A DNA stretch of 64,000 bases from Ptiloglossa arizonensis (taxonomy: Eukaryota; Arthropoda; Insecta; Hymenoptera; Colletidae): contig NW_027478714.1 in the NCBI RefSeq assembly GCF_051014685.1, forward strand, positions 186,001 through 250,000, in the 5' to 3' direction. This document shows positions 25,730 to 38,800 of this stretch, piece after piece. Numbering within the stretch: the stretch's first letter is position 1; every line of letters begins with the position of its first letter. The notes beneath the pieces are model-generated. The model saw only the letters and a program-made list of their open reading frames with translations, did no database searches and was not told where the DNA came from. The position numbers were made by a program, and so were the translations under genes.

Positions 25730-28700
25730 ACACGAAGAAATAAACCGAGAAACGGAGAAAGAAACGGAGAAACGATCAATGAAACGGAGAAACGAACAAA
25801 GAAACGGAGAAACGAACAAAGAAACGGAGAAACGAACAAAGAAACGGAGAAACGGAGAAATAAATGGAGAAACGAAGAAATAAACGGAGAAACGAACAAG
25901 GAAACGGAGATTCGAAGAAAGAAACGAAGAAACGAAGAAAGAAACGGAGAATCGGAGAAATAAATGGAGAAACGAAGGAATAAACCGCGAATCGGAGAAA
26001 GAAACGGAGTAACGAAGAAAGAAACGAAGAAACGAAGAAAGAAACGGAATAACGATGAAAGAAACGAAGAAACGAAGAAAGAAACGGAGAATCGGAGAAA
26101 TAAATGGAGAAACGAAGGAATAAACCGAGAAACGGAGAAAGAAACGGAGAAACGATCAATGAAACGGAGAAACGAACAAAGAAACGGAGAAACGAAGAAA
26201 GAAACGAAGATACGAAGAAAGAAACGGAGAAACGTAGAAAGAAACGGAGAAACGAACGAGGAAACGGAGAAACGAAGAAAGAAACGGAGAATCGAAGAAA
26301 GAAATGGAGAAACGAAGAAAGAAACGGAGAAACGAAGAACGAAACGGAGAAACGAACAAAGAAACGGAGAAACGAACAAAGAAACGGAGAAACGAACAAA
26401 GAAACGAAGAAACGGAGAAACGAACAAAGAAACAGAGAAACGGAGAAATAAATGGAGAAACGAAGAAATAAACGGAGAAACGATCAAGGAAACGGAGATT
26501 CGAAGAAAGAAACGGAGAAACGGAGAAATAAACCGAGAAACGGAGAAAGAAACGGAGAAACGAACAAAGAAACGGAGAAACGAAGAAACGATAAAAGAAA
26601 CGGAGAAACGAAGAAAGAAACGGAGAAACGAAGAAACGATAAAAGAAACGGAGTAACGAAGAAAGAAACGGAGAAACCAAGAAAGAAACGGAGAAACGAA
26701 GAAAGAAACTGAGAAACGAAGAAAGACACGGAGAATCGGAGAAATAAATGGAGAAACGAAGAAATAGACCGAGAACGGAGAAAGAAACGGAGAAACGAGG
26801 AAAGGAACGAAGAAACGAAGAAAGAAACGGAGAAACGAAGAAAGAAACGGAGAAACGAAGAAAGAAACGGAGAAACGAAGAAAGAAACGGAGAATCGGAG
26901 AAATAAATAGAGAAACCAAGGAATAAACCGAGAATCGGAGAAAGAAACGGAGTAACGAAGAAAGAAACGAAGAAAGAAACGGAATAACGATGAAAGAAAC
27001 GAAGAAACGAAGAAAGAAACGGAGAATCGGTGAAATAAATGGAGAAACGAAGGAATAAACCGAGAAACGGAGAAAGAAACGGAGAAACGATCAATGAAAC
27101 GGAGAAACGAACAAAGAAACGGAGAAACGAAGAAAGAAACGAAGATACGAAGAAAGAAACGGAGAAACGTAGAAAGAAACGGAGAAACGAACGAGGAAAC
27201 GGAGAAACGAAGAAAGAAACGGAGAATCGAAGAAAGAAATGGAGAAACGAAGAAAGAAACGGAGAAACGAAGAACGAAACGGAGAAACGAACAAAGAAAC
27301 GGAGAAACGAACAAAGAAACGGAGAAACGAACAAAGAAACGGAGAAACGAACAAAGAAACGGAGAAACGAACAAAGAAACGGAGAAACGAACAAAGAAAC
27401 AGAGAAACGGAGAAATAAATGGAGAAACGAAGAAATAAACGGAGAAACGATCAAGGAAACGGAGATTCGAAGAAAGAAACGGAGAAACGGAGAAATAAAT
27501 GGAGAAACGAAGAAATAAACCGAGAAACGGAGAAAGAAACGGAGAAACGAACAAAGAAACGGAGAAACGAAGAAACGATAAAAGAAACGGAGAAACGAAG
27601 AAAGAAACGGAGAAACGAAGAAACGATAAAAGAAACGGAGTAACGAAGAAAGAAACGGAGAAACCAAGAAAGAAACGGAGAAACGAAGAAAGAAACTGAG
27701 AAACGAAGAAAGAAACGGAGAATCGGAGAAATAAATGGAGAAACGAAGAAATAGACCGAGAACGGAGAAAGAAACGGAGAAACGAGGAAAGGAACGAAGA
27801 AACGAAGAAAGAAACGGAGAAACGAAGAAAGAAACGGAGAAACGAAGAAAGAAACGGAGAAACGAAGAAAGAAACGGAGAATCGGGGAAATAATTGGAGA
27901 CACGAAGAAATAAACCGAGAAACGGAGACAGAAACGGAGAAACGATCAATGAAACGGCGAAACGAACAAAGAAACGGAGAAACGAAGAAAGAAACGAAGA
28001 TACGAAGAAAGAAACGGAGAAACGTAGAAAGAAACGGAGAAACGAACGAGGAAACGGAGAAACGAAGAAAGAAACGGAGAATCGAAGAAAGAAATGGAGA
28101 AACGAAGAAAGAAACGGAGAAACGAAGAACGAAACGGAGAAACGAACAAAGAAACGGAGAAACGAACAAAGAAACGGAGAAACGAACAAAGAAACGGAGA
28201 AACGAACAAAGAAACGGAGAAACGGAGAAATAAATGGAGAAACGAAGAAATAAACGGAGAAACGAACAAGGAAACGGAGATTCGAAGAAAGAAACGAAGA
28301 AACGAAGAAAGAAACGGAGAATCGGAGAAATAAATGGAGAAAAGAAGGAATAAACCGAGAATCGGAGAAAGAAACGGAGTAACGAAGAAAGAAACGAAGA
28401 AACAAAGAAAGAAACGGAATAACGATGAAAGAAACGGAGAAACGAAGAAACGATAAAAGAAACGGAGAAACGAAGAAAGAAACGGAGAAACGAAGGAACG
28501 ATAAAAGAAGCGGAGAAACGAAGAAAGAAACGGAGAAACGAAGAAAGAACCGGAGTAACGAAGAAAGAAACGGAGAAACGAAGAAAGAAACGGAGAAACG
28601 AAGAAAGAAACTGAGAAACGAAGAAAGAAACGGAGAATCGGAGAAATAAATGGAGAAACGAAGAAATAGACCGAGAAACGGAGAAAGAAACGGAGAAACG

Positions 28701-30800
28701 AGGAAAGAAACGGAGAAACGAAGAAAGAAACGGAGAAACGAAGAAAGAAACGGAGAAACGAAGAAAGAAACGGAGAAACGAAGAAAGAAACGGAGAATCG
28801 GAGAAATAAATGGAGACACGAAGAAATAAACCGAGAAACGGAGAAAGAAACGGAGAAACGATCAATGAAACGGAGAAACGAACAAAGAAACGGAGAAACG
28901 AAGAAAGAAACGGAGATACGAAGAAAGGAACGGAGAAACGTAGAAAGAAACGGAGAAACGAACCAGGAAACGGAGAAACGAAGAAAGAAACGGAGAATCG
29001 AAGAAAGAAATGGAGAAACGAAGAAAGAAACAGAGAAACGAAGAACGAAACGGAGAAACGAACAAAGAAACGGAGAAACAAACAAAGAAACGTAGAAACG
29101 AACAAAGAAACGGAGAAACGGAGAAATAAATGGAGAAACGAAGAAATAAACGGAGAAACGAACAAGGAAACGGAGATTCGAAGAAAGAAACGAAGAAACG
29201 AAGAAAGAAACGGAGAATCGGAGAAATAAATGGAGAAACGAAGGAATAAACCGAGAATCGGAGAAAGAAACGGAGTAACGAAGAAAGAAACGAAGAAACG
29301 AAGAAAGAAACGGAATAACGATGAAAGAAACGGAGAAACGAAGAAACGATAAAAGAAACGGAGAAACGAAGAAAGAAACGGAGAAACGAAGGAACGATAA
29401 AAGAAGCGGAGAAACGAAGAAAGAAACGGAGAAACGAAGAAAGAACCGGAGTAACGAAGAAAGAAACGGAGAAACGAAGAAAGAAACGGAGAAACGAAGA
29501 AAGAAACTGAGAAACGAAGAAAGAAACGGAGAATCGGAGAAATAAACGGAGAAACGAAGAAATAGACCGAGAAACGGAGAAAGAAACGGAGAAACGAGGA
29601 AAGAAACGGAGAAACGAAGAAAGAAACGGAGAAACGAAGAAAGAAACGGAGAAACGAAGAAAGAAACGGAGAAACGAAGAAAGAAACGGAGAATCGGAGA
29701 AATAAATGGAGACACGAAGAAATAAACTGAGAAACGGAGAAAGAAACGGAGAAACGATCAATGAAACGGAGAAACGAACAAAGAAACGGAGAAACGAAGA
29801 AAGAAACGGAGATACGAAGAAAGGAACGGAGAAACGTAGAAAGAAACGGAGAAACGAACCAGGAAACGGAGAAACGAAAAAAGAAACGGAGAATCGAAGA
29901 AAGAAATGGAGAAACGAAGAAAGAAACAGAGAAACGAAGAACGAAACGGAGAAACGAACAAAGAAACGGAGAAACAAACAAAGAAACGTAGAAACGAACA
30001 AAGAAACGGAGAAACGGAGAAATAAATGGAGAAACGAAGAAATAAACGGAGAAACGAACAAGGAAACGGAGATTCGAAGAAAGAAACGAAGAAACGAAGA
30101 AAGAAACGGAGAAACGAACAAAGAAACGGAGAAACGAAGAAAGAAACGGAGAAACGAAGGAACGATAAAAGAAGCGGAGAAACGAAGAAAGGAACGGAGA
30201 AACGAAGAAAGAACCGGAGTAACGAAGAAAGAAACGGAGAAACGAAGAAAGAAACGGAGAAACGAAGAAAGAAACTGAGAAACGAAGAAAGAAACGGAGA
30301 ATCGGAGAAATAAATGGAGAAACGAAGAAAGAAACGGAGAAACGAAGAAAGAAACGGAGAATCGGAGAAATAAATGGAGACACGAAGAAATAATCCGAGA
30401 AACGGAGCAAGAAACGGAGAAACGATCAATGAAACGGAGAAACGAAGAAAGAAACGGAGAAACGAAGAAAGAAACGGAGATACGAAGAAAGGAACGGAGA
30501 AACGTAGAAAGAAACGGAGAAACGAACCAGGAAACGGAGAAACGAAGAAAGAAACGGAGAATCGAAGAAAGAAATGGATAAACGAAGAAAGAAACAGAGA
30601 AACGAAGAACGAAACGGAGAAACGAACAAAGAAACGGAGAGACAAACAAAGAAACGGAGAAACGAAGAAAGAAACGGAGAAACGTAGAAATAAATGGAGA
30701 AACGAAGAAATAAACGGAGAAACGAACAAGGAAACGGAGATTCGAAGAAAGAAACGAAGAAACGAAGAAAGAAACGGAGAATCGGAGAAATAAATGGAGA
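25730..30800 (+). repeat. ~0.9-kb HOR in tandem (CGATCAATG family)
   Basis: CGATCAATG occurs near 25773, 26153, 27088, 27943, 28859, 29756 and 30423, giving spacings of about 380, 935, 855, 916, 897 and 667 bp. Within the full-length units the order of landmarks is constant: GAGACACGAAGAAATAAACC, CGATCAATG, GATACGAAG, AACGTAG, GAACGAGG or GAACCAGG, GAAAGAAATGG, GAACGAAACGG, a TAAATGG trimer, GAGATTCGAAG, GGAATAACGATG, and a CGATAAAAG pair. Adjacent units at 28810 and 29706 differ by only a few substitutions (CCGAG against CTGAG; GAAGAAAG against GAAAAAAG). Unequal unit lengths show that indels are in whole monomers. Confidence 0.88.
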
Positions 30801-32559
30801 AACGAAGGAATAAACCGAGAAACGGAGAAACGGGGAAACGATGAAACGAAGGAAGAAACGGAGAAACGAAGAAAGAAACGGAGAAATGAAGAATGAAACG
30901 AAGAAGCGAAGAAAGAAACGGAGATGCGAAGAAAGAAACGGAGAAACGAACAGAGAAACGGAGAAACGAAGAAAGAAACGGAGAATCGGAGAAATAAATG
31001 GAGAAACGGAGGAATAAACCGACAAACGGAGAAACGGAGAAACGATGAAACGAAGGAAGAAACGAGGAAACGAAGAAAGAAACGAAGAAAGAAACACAGA
31101 ATCGGAGAAATAAATGGAGAAACGAAGAAATAAACCGAGAATCTGAGAAAGAAACGGAGTAACGATGAAAGAAACGAAGAAACGAAGAAAGAAACGGAGT
31201 AACGATGAAAGAAACGATGAAACGAAGAAAGAAACGGAGAATCGGAGAAATAAATGGAGAAACGAAGGAATAAACCGAGAAACGGAGAAACGATGAAACG
31301 AAGGAAGAAACGGAGAAACGAACAAAGAAACGGGGAAATGAAGAATGAAACGAAGAAACGAAGAAAGAAACGGAGATACGAAGAAAGAAACGGAGAAACG
31401 AACAAAGAAACTGAGAAACGAACAAAGAAACGGTGAAACGAACAAAGAAACGGAGAAACGAACAAAGAAACGAACAAAGAAACGGAGAAACCGAGAAATA
31501 AATTCAGAAACGAAGAAATAAACGGAGAAACGAACTAGGAAACGGAGATTCGAAGAAAGAAACGGAGGAACGAAGAAAGAAACGGAGAAACGAAGAAAGA
31601 AACGGAGATACGAAGAAAGACACGGAGAAACGAAGGAAGAAACGGAGAAACGAAGAAAGAAACGGAGAAACGAAGACAGAAACGGAGAAACGAAGAAAGA
31701 AACGGGGAAACAAAGACAGAAACGGAGAAACGAAGAAAGAAACGGAGAAACGGAGAAATAAATGGAGAAACGAAGAAATAAACGGAGAAACGAACAAGGA
31801 AACGGAGAAACGAAGAAAGAAACGGAGAAACGAACAAGGAAACGGAGAAACGAAGAAAGAAACGGAGAATCAGAGAAATAAATGGAGAAACGAAGGAATA
31901 AACCGACAAACAGAGAAACGGAGAAACGATGAAACGAAGGAAGAAACGAGGAAACGAAGAAAGAAACGAAGAAAGAAACACAGAATCGGAGAAATAAATG
32001 GAGAAACGAAGAAATAAACCGAGAATCGGAGAAAGAAACGGAGTAACGAAGAAAGAAAAGAAGAAACGAAGAAACGAAGAAAGAAACGGAGTAGCGATGA
32101 AAGAAACGATGAAACGAAGAAAGAAACGGAGAATCGGAGAAATAAATGGAGAAACGAAGGAATAAACCGAGAAACGGAGAAACGGAGAAACGATGAAACG
32201 AAGGAAGTAACGGAGAAACGAACAAAGAAACGGAGAAATGAAGAATGAAACGAAGAAACGAAGAAAGAAACGGAGATACGAAGAAAGAAACGGAGAAACA
32301 AACAAAGAAACGGAGAAACGAACAAAGAAACGGTGGAACGAACAAAGTAACGGAGAAACGAACAAAGAAACGAACAAAGAAACGGAGAAACGGAGAAATA
32401 AATGGAGAAACGAAGAAATAAACGGAGAAACGAACAAGGAAACGGAGATTCGAGGAAAGAAACGGAGAAACGAAGAAAGAAACGAAGAAACGAAGAAAGA
32501 AACGGAGATACGAAGAAAAAAACGGAGAAACGAACAGAGAAACGGAGAAACGAAGAAAG

Positions 32560-32945
32560 AAACGGAGAAACGGAGAAATAAATGGAGAAACGAAGAAATA
32601 AACGGAGAAACGAACCAGGAAACGGAGAAACGAAGAAAGAAACGGAGAATCGGAGAAATAAATGGAGAAACGACGGAATAAACCGACAAACGGAGAAACG
32701 GAGAAACGATGAAACGAAGGAAGAAACGAGGAAACGAAGAAAGAAACGAAGAAAGAAACACAGAATCGGAGAAATAAATGGAGAAACGAAGAAATAAACC
32801 GAGAATCGGAGAAAGAAACGGAGTAACGAAGAAAGAAACGGAGAAACGAAGAAAGAAACGGAGTAACGAAAAAAGAAACGGAGAAACGAACAAAGAAACG
32901 GAGCAACGGAGAAATAAATGGAGAAACGAAGAAATAAACGGAGAA
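32560..32945 (+). repeat. ~385-bp duplication (partner 34060-34445)
   Basis: Two copies at an offset of exactly 1,500 bp (75 monomers) share GAACCAGG, GAGAATCGGAG, the rare CGACGGAATAAACCGACAAACGG and GAAACACAGAATCGG in order. The only difference I noticed in the central part is AAACGG at 32835 against AATCGG at 34335. Confidence 0.82.
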
Positions 32946-34698
32946 ACGAACAAAGAAACGGAGAAACGAAGAAAGAAACGGAGATACGAAGAAAGACACG
33001 GAGAAACGAAGGAAGAAACGGAGAAACGAAGAAAGAAACGGAGAAACGGAGAAAGAAACGGAGAAACGAAGAAAGAAACGGAGAAACGAAGAAAGAAACG
33101 GAGAAACGAAGACAGAAACGGAGAAACGAAGGAAGAAACGGAGAAACGGAGAAATAAATGGAGAAACGAAGAAATAAACGGAGACGCGAACCAGGAAACG
33201 GGGAAACGAAGAAAGAAACGGAGAATCGAAGAAAGAAATGTAGTAACGAAGAAAGAAACGGAGAAATGAAGAAAGAAACGGAGATACGAAGAAAGAAACG
33301 GAGAAACGAAGGAAGAAACGGAGAAACGAAGAAAGAAACGGAGAAACGAAGAAAGAAACGGAGAAACGAAGAAAGAAACGGAGTAACGAAAAAAGAAACG
33401 GAGAAACGAACAAAGAAACGGAGCAACGGAGAAATAAATGGAGAAACGAAGAAATAAACGGAGAAACGAACAAGGAAACGGAGATACGTTGAAAGAAACG
33501 GAGTAACGCAGAAAGAAACGTAGAAACGGAGAAATAAATGGAGAAACGAAGAAATAAACGGAGAAACGAACAAAGAAACGGAGAAACGAAGAAAGAAACG
33601 GAGAAACGAAGAAAGAAACGGAGAAACGAAGAAAGAAACGGAGAAATGAAGAAAGAAACGGAGAAACGAAGAAAGAAAAGGAGTAACGAAGAAAGAAACG
33701 GAGATACGAAGAAAAAAACGGCGAAACGAACAGAGAAACGGATAAACGAAGAAAGAAACGGAGAAACGGAGAAATAAATGGAGAAACGAAGAAATAAACG
33801 GAGAAACGAACCAGGAAACGGAGAAACGAAGAAAGAAACGGAGAATCGGAGAAATAAATGGAGAAACGAAGGAATAAACCGACAAACGCAGAAACGGAGA
33901 AACGATGAAACGAAGAAAGAAACTGAGAAACGAAGAAAGAAACGGAGAAACGAAGAAAGATACGGAGAAACGGAGAAAGAAACGGAGAAACGAAGAAAGA
34001 AACGGAGAAACGAAGAAAGAGACGGGGAAACGAAGACAGAAACGGAGAAACGAAGAAAGAAACGGAGAAACGGAGAAATAAATGGAGAAACGAAGAAATA
34101 AACGGAGAAACGAACCAGGAAACGGAGAAACGAAGAAAGAAACGGAGAATCGGAGAAATAAATGGAGAAACGACGGAATAAACCGACAAACGGAGAAACG
34201 GAGAAACGATGAAACGAAGGAAGAAACGAGGAAACGAAGAAAGAAACGAAGAAAGAAACACAGAATCGGAGAAATAAATGGAGAAACGAAGAAATAAACC
34301 GAGAATCGGAGAAAGAAACGGAGTAACGAAGAAAGAATCGGAGAAACGAAGAAAGAAACGGAGTAACGAAAAAAGAAACGGAGAAACGAACAAAGAAACG
34401 GAGCAACGGAGAAATAAATGGAGAAACGAAGAAATAAACGGAGAAACGAAGAAAGAAACGGAAAAAACGAAGAAAGAAAAGGAGAAACGGAGAAAGAAAC
34501 GGAGAAACGAACAAATAAACGGAGAAACGAACAAGGAAACGGAGATTCGAAGAAAGAAACGGAGAAGCGAAGAAAGAAACGAAGAAACGAAGAAAGAAAC
34601 GGAGATACGAAGAAAAAAACGGCGAAACGAAGAAAGAGACGGGGAAACGAAGACAGAAACGGAGAAACGAAGAAAGAAACGGAGAAACGGAGAAATAA

Positions 34699-35150
34699 AT
34701 GGAGAAACGAAGAAATAAACGGAGAAACGAACAAGGAAACGGAGATTCGAGGAAAGAAACGGAGAAACGAAGAAAGAAACGGAGAAACGAAGAAAGAAAC
34801 GGAGATACGAAGAAAGACACGGAGAAACGAAGGAAGAAACGGAGAAACGAAGAAAGAAACGGAGAAACGGAGAAAGAAACGGAGAAACGAAGAAAGAAAC
34901 GGAGAAACGAAGAAAGAAACGGAGAAACGAAGACAGAAACGGAGAAACGAAGAAAGAAACGGAGAAACGGAGAAATAAATGGAGAAACGAAGAAATAAAC
35001 GGAGAAACGAACCAGGAAACGGGGAAACGAAGAAAGAAACGGAGAATCGAAGAAAGAAATGGAGTAACGAAGAAAGAAACGGAGAAATGAAGAAAGAAAC
35101 GGAGATACGAAGAAAGAAACGGAGAAACGAAGGAAGAAACGGAGAAACGA
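34699..35150 (+). repeat. ~450-bp duplication (partner 37983-38434)
   Basis: The landmark series GAGATTCGAGGAAAG, GATACGAAGAAAGACACGG, GAAGGAAG, GAAGACAG and GAACCAGGAAACGGGG occurs here and 3,284 bp downstream with no difference noticed over roughly 450 bp. Weaker versions start at 37151 and 39375. The offset is not a multiple of 20, so shorter or longer monomers lie between the copies. Confidence 0.82.
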
Positions 35151-35239
35151 AGAAAGAAACGGAGAAACGAAGAAAGAAACGGAGAAACGAAGAAAGAAAC
35201 GGAGAAACGAAAAAAGAAACGGAGAAACGAAGAAAGAAA

Positions 35240-35830
35240 CGGAGAAACGAAGAAAGAAACGGAGAAACGAAGAAAGAGACGGAGAAACGAAGAAAGAGTC
35301 GGAGGAACGATGAAAGAAACGGAGAAACGAAGAAAGAAACGGAGAAACGAAGAAAGAGACGGAGTAACGAAGAAAGAAACGAAGACACGAAGAAAGAAAC
35401 GGAGAATCGGAGGAAGAAACGGAGTAACGAACAGAGAAACGAAGAAACGAAGAAAGAAACGGAGAAACGGAGAAATAAATGGAGAAACGAAGAAATAAAC
35501 CGAGAAACGGAGAAAGAAACGGAGAAACGAACAAATAAACGGAGAAACGAACAAGGAAACGGAGATTCGAAGAAAGAAACGGAGAAGCGAAGAAAGAGAC
35601 GAAGAAACGAAGAAAGAAACGGAGATACGAAGAAAAAAACGGAGAAACGAACAGAGAAACGGAGAAACGAAGAAAGAAACGGAGAAACGGAGAAATAAAT
35701 GGAGAAACGAGGAAATAAACGGAGAAACGAACCAGGAAACGGAGAAACGAAGAAAGAAACGGAGAATCGGAGAAATAAATGGAGAAACGAAGGAATAAAC
35801 CGACAAACGCAGAAACGGAGAAACGATGAA
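35240..35830 (+). repeat. ~590-bp duplication (partner 36344-36934)
   Basis: The copies are 1,104 bp apart and share GAAAGAGTCGGAG, GACACGAAG, GGAGGAAGAAACGGAGTAACGAACAG, GAGATTCG, GAAAGAGACGAAG, CGAGGAAATAAACGG and CCGACAAACGCAG in the same order. One difference is GGAGGAACGATG at 35304 against GGAGAAACGATG in the second copy. The copies diverge at CGATGAAACGAAG (35824) against CGATGAAGCGAAGG (36928). Confidence 0.85.
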
Positions 35831-38800
35831 ACGAAGAAAGAAACTGAGAAACGAAGAAAGAAACGGAGAAACGAAGAAAGAAACGGAGAAACGAAGAAAG
35901 AAACGGAGATACGAAGAAAGACACCGAGAAACGAAGGAAGAAACGGAGAAACGAAGAAAGAAACGGAGAAACGGAGAAAGAAACGGAGAAACGAAGAAAG
36001 AAACGGAGAAACGGAGAAATAAATGGAGAAACGAAGAAAGAAACGGAGATACGAACAAAGAAACGGAGAAACGAAGAGAGAAACGGAGAAACGAAGAAAG
36101 AAACGGAGAAACGAAGAAAGAAACGGAGAAATGAAGAAAGAAACGGAGAAACGAAGAAAGAAACGGAGAAACGAAGAAAGAGACGGAGAAACGAAGAAAG
36201 AGACGGAGAAACGATGAAAGAAACGGAGAAACGAACAAAGAAACGGAGAAACGAACAAAGAAACGGAGAAACGAAGAAAGAAACGGAGAAACGAAGAAAG
36301 AAACGGAGAAACGAAGAAAGAAACGGAGAAATGAAGAAAGAAACGGAGAAACGAAGAAAGAAACGGAGAAACGAAGAAAGAGACGGAGAAACGAAGAAAG
36401 AGTCGGAGAAACGATGAAAGAAACGGAGAAACGAAGAAAGAAACGGAGAAACGAAGAAAGAGACGGAGTAACGAAGAAAGAAACGAAGACACGAAGAAAG
36501 AAACGGAGAATCGGAGGAAGAAACGGAGTAACGAACAGAGAAACGAAGAAACGAAGAAAGAAACGGAGAAACGGAGAAATAAATGGAGAAACGAAGAAAT
36601 AAACCGAGAAACGGAGAAAGAAACGGAGAAACGAACAAATAAACGGAGAAACGAACAAGGAAACGGAGATTCGAAGAAAGAAACGGAGAAGCGAAGAAAG
36701 AGACGAAGAAACGAAGAAAGAAACGGAGATACGAAGAAAAAAACGGAGAAACGAACAGAGAAACGGAGAAACGAAGAAAGAAACGGAGAAACGGAGAAAT
36801 AAATGGAGAAACGAGGAAATAAACGGAGAAACGAACCAGGAAACGGAGAAACGAAGAAAGAAACGGAGAATCGGAGAAATAAATGGAGAAACGAAGGAAT
36901 AAACCGACAAACGCAGAAACGGAGAAACGATGAAGCGAAGGAAGAAACGAGGAAACGAAGAAAGAAACGAAGAAAGAAACACAGAATCGGAGAAATAAAT
37001 GGAGAAACGAAGAAATAAACCGAGAATCGGAGAAAGAAACGGAGAAACGAACAAAGAAACGGAGAAACGAACAAAGAAACGGTGAAACGAACAATGAAAC
37101 GGAGAAACGAACAAAGAAGCGAACAAAGAAACGGAGAAACGGAGAAATAAATGGAGAAACGAAGAAATAAACGGAGAAACGAACAGGGAAACGGAGATTC
37201 GAAGAAAGAAACGGAGAAACGAAGAAAGAAACGGAGAAACGAAGAAAGAAACCGAGATACGAAGAAAGACACGGAGAAACGAAGGAAGAAACGGAGAAAC
37301 GAAGAAAGAAACGGAGAAACGGAGAAAGAAACGGAGAAACGAAGAAAGAAACGGAGAAACGAAGAAAGAAACGGAGAAACGAAGACAGAAACGGAGAAAC
37401 GAAGAAAGAAACGGAGAAACGGAGAAATAAATGGGGAAACGAAGAAATAAACGGAGGAACGAACCAGGAAACGGGGAAACGAAGAAAGAAACGGAGTAAC
37501 GAAGAAAGAAACGGAGAAATGAAGAAAGAAACGGAGATCCGAAGAAAGAAACGGAGAAACGAAGAAAGAGACGGTGAAACGAAGAAAGAGACGGAGAAAC
37601 GATGAAAGAAACGGAGAAACGAACAAAGAAACGGAGAAACGAAGAAAGAAACGGAGAAACGAAGAAAGAAACGGAGAAATGAAGAAAGAAACGGAGAAAC
37701 GAAGAAAGAAACGGAGAAACGAAGAAAGAGACGGAGAAACGAAGAAAGAGACGGAGAAACGATGAAAGAAACGGAGAAACGAACAAAGAAACGGAGAAAC
37801 GAAGAAAGAAACGGAGAAACGAAGAAAGAAACGGAGAAACGAAGAAAGAAACGGAGAAACGAAGAAAGAAACGGAGATACGAAGAAAGAAACGGAGAAAC
37901 GAACAAAGAAACGGTGAAACGAACAAAGAAACGGAGAAACGAACAAAGAAACGAACAAAGAAACGGAGAAACGGAGAAATAAATGGAGAAACGAAGAAAT
38001 AAACGGAGAAACGAACAAGGAAACGGAGATTCGAGGAAAGAAACGGAGAAACGAAGAAAGAAACGGAGAAACGAAGAAAGAAACGGAGATACGAAGAAAG
38101 ACACGGAGAAACGAAGGAAGAAACGGAGAAACGAAGAAAGAAACGGAGAAACGGAGAAAGAAACGGAGAAACGAAGAAAGAAACGGAGAAACGAAGAAAG
38201 AAACGGAGAAACGAAGACAGAAACGGAGAAACGAAGAAAGAAACGGAGAAACGGAGAAATAAATGGAGAAACGAAGAAATAAACGGAGAAACGAACCAGG
38301 AAACGGGGAAACGAAGAAAGAAACGGAGAATCGAAGAAAGAAATGGAGTAACGAAGAAAGAAACGGAGAAATGAAGAAAGAAACGGAGATACGAAGAAAG
38401 AAACGGAGAAACGAAGGAAGAAACGGAGAAACGAAGAAAGAAACGGAGAAACGAAGAAAGAGACGGAGAAACGAAGAAAGAGACGGAGAAACGATGAAAG
38501 AAACGGAGAAACGAACAAAGAAACGGAGAAACGAAGAAAGAAACGGAGATACGAAGAAAGAAACGGAGAAACGAAGAAAGAAACGGAGAAATGAAGAAAG
38601 AAACGGAGAAACGAAGAAAGAAACGGAGAAACGAAGAAAGAAACGGAGAAACGAAAAAAGAAACGGAGAAACGAACAAAGAAACGGAGAAACGGAGAAAT
38701 AAATGGAGAAACGAAGAAATAAACGGAGAAACGAACAAGGAAACGGAGAAACGAAGAAAGAAACGGAGAAACGAACAAGGAAACGGAGAAACGAAGAAAG

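Larger units (their letters stand above)
16210..30800 (+). repeat. Satellite block D
   Basis: Large block characterised by frequent GAGAATCGGAG monomers, doubled TAAATGG units, GAAACCAAG, GGAGGAACGG, GGAGTAACG with GAAACGAAGAAACG, CGATCAATG and CGATAAAAG. It has internal HORs: a 320/640-bp unit at 16.9-18.1 kb, a 2,639-bp duplication at 18.4-23.5 kb, 48-bp pairs from 24.35 kb, and a unit of about 0.9 kb at 25.7-30.8 kb. A rearranged, shorter relative (D') occupies 57.4-64 kb. No gene is supported. Confidence 0.8.

Noticed and set aside
2144..25819. Giant minus-strand protein of 7,891 residues, and similar frames at 31870-42048, 41741-53446, 42081-52187 and 42745-55848
   Set aside because: All three minus frames are open at once, starts are TTG or GTG, and the product is only the translated 20-bp satellite. 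There is no domain, promoter or splice signal.
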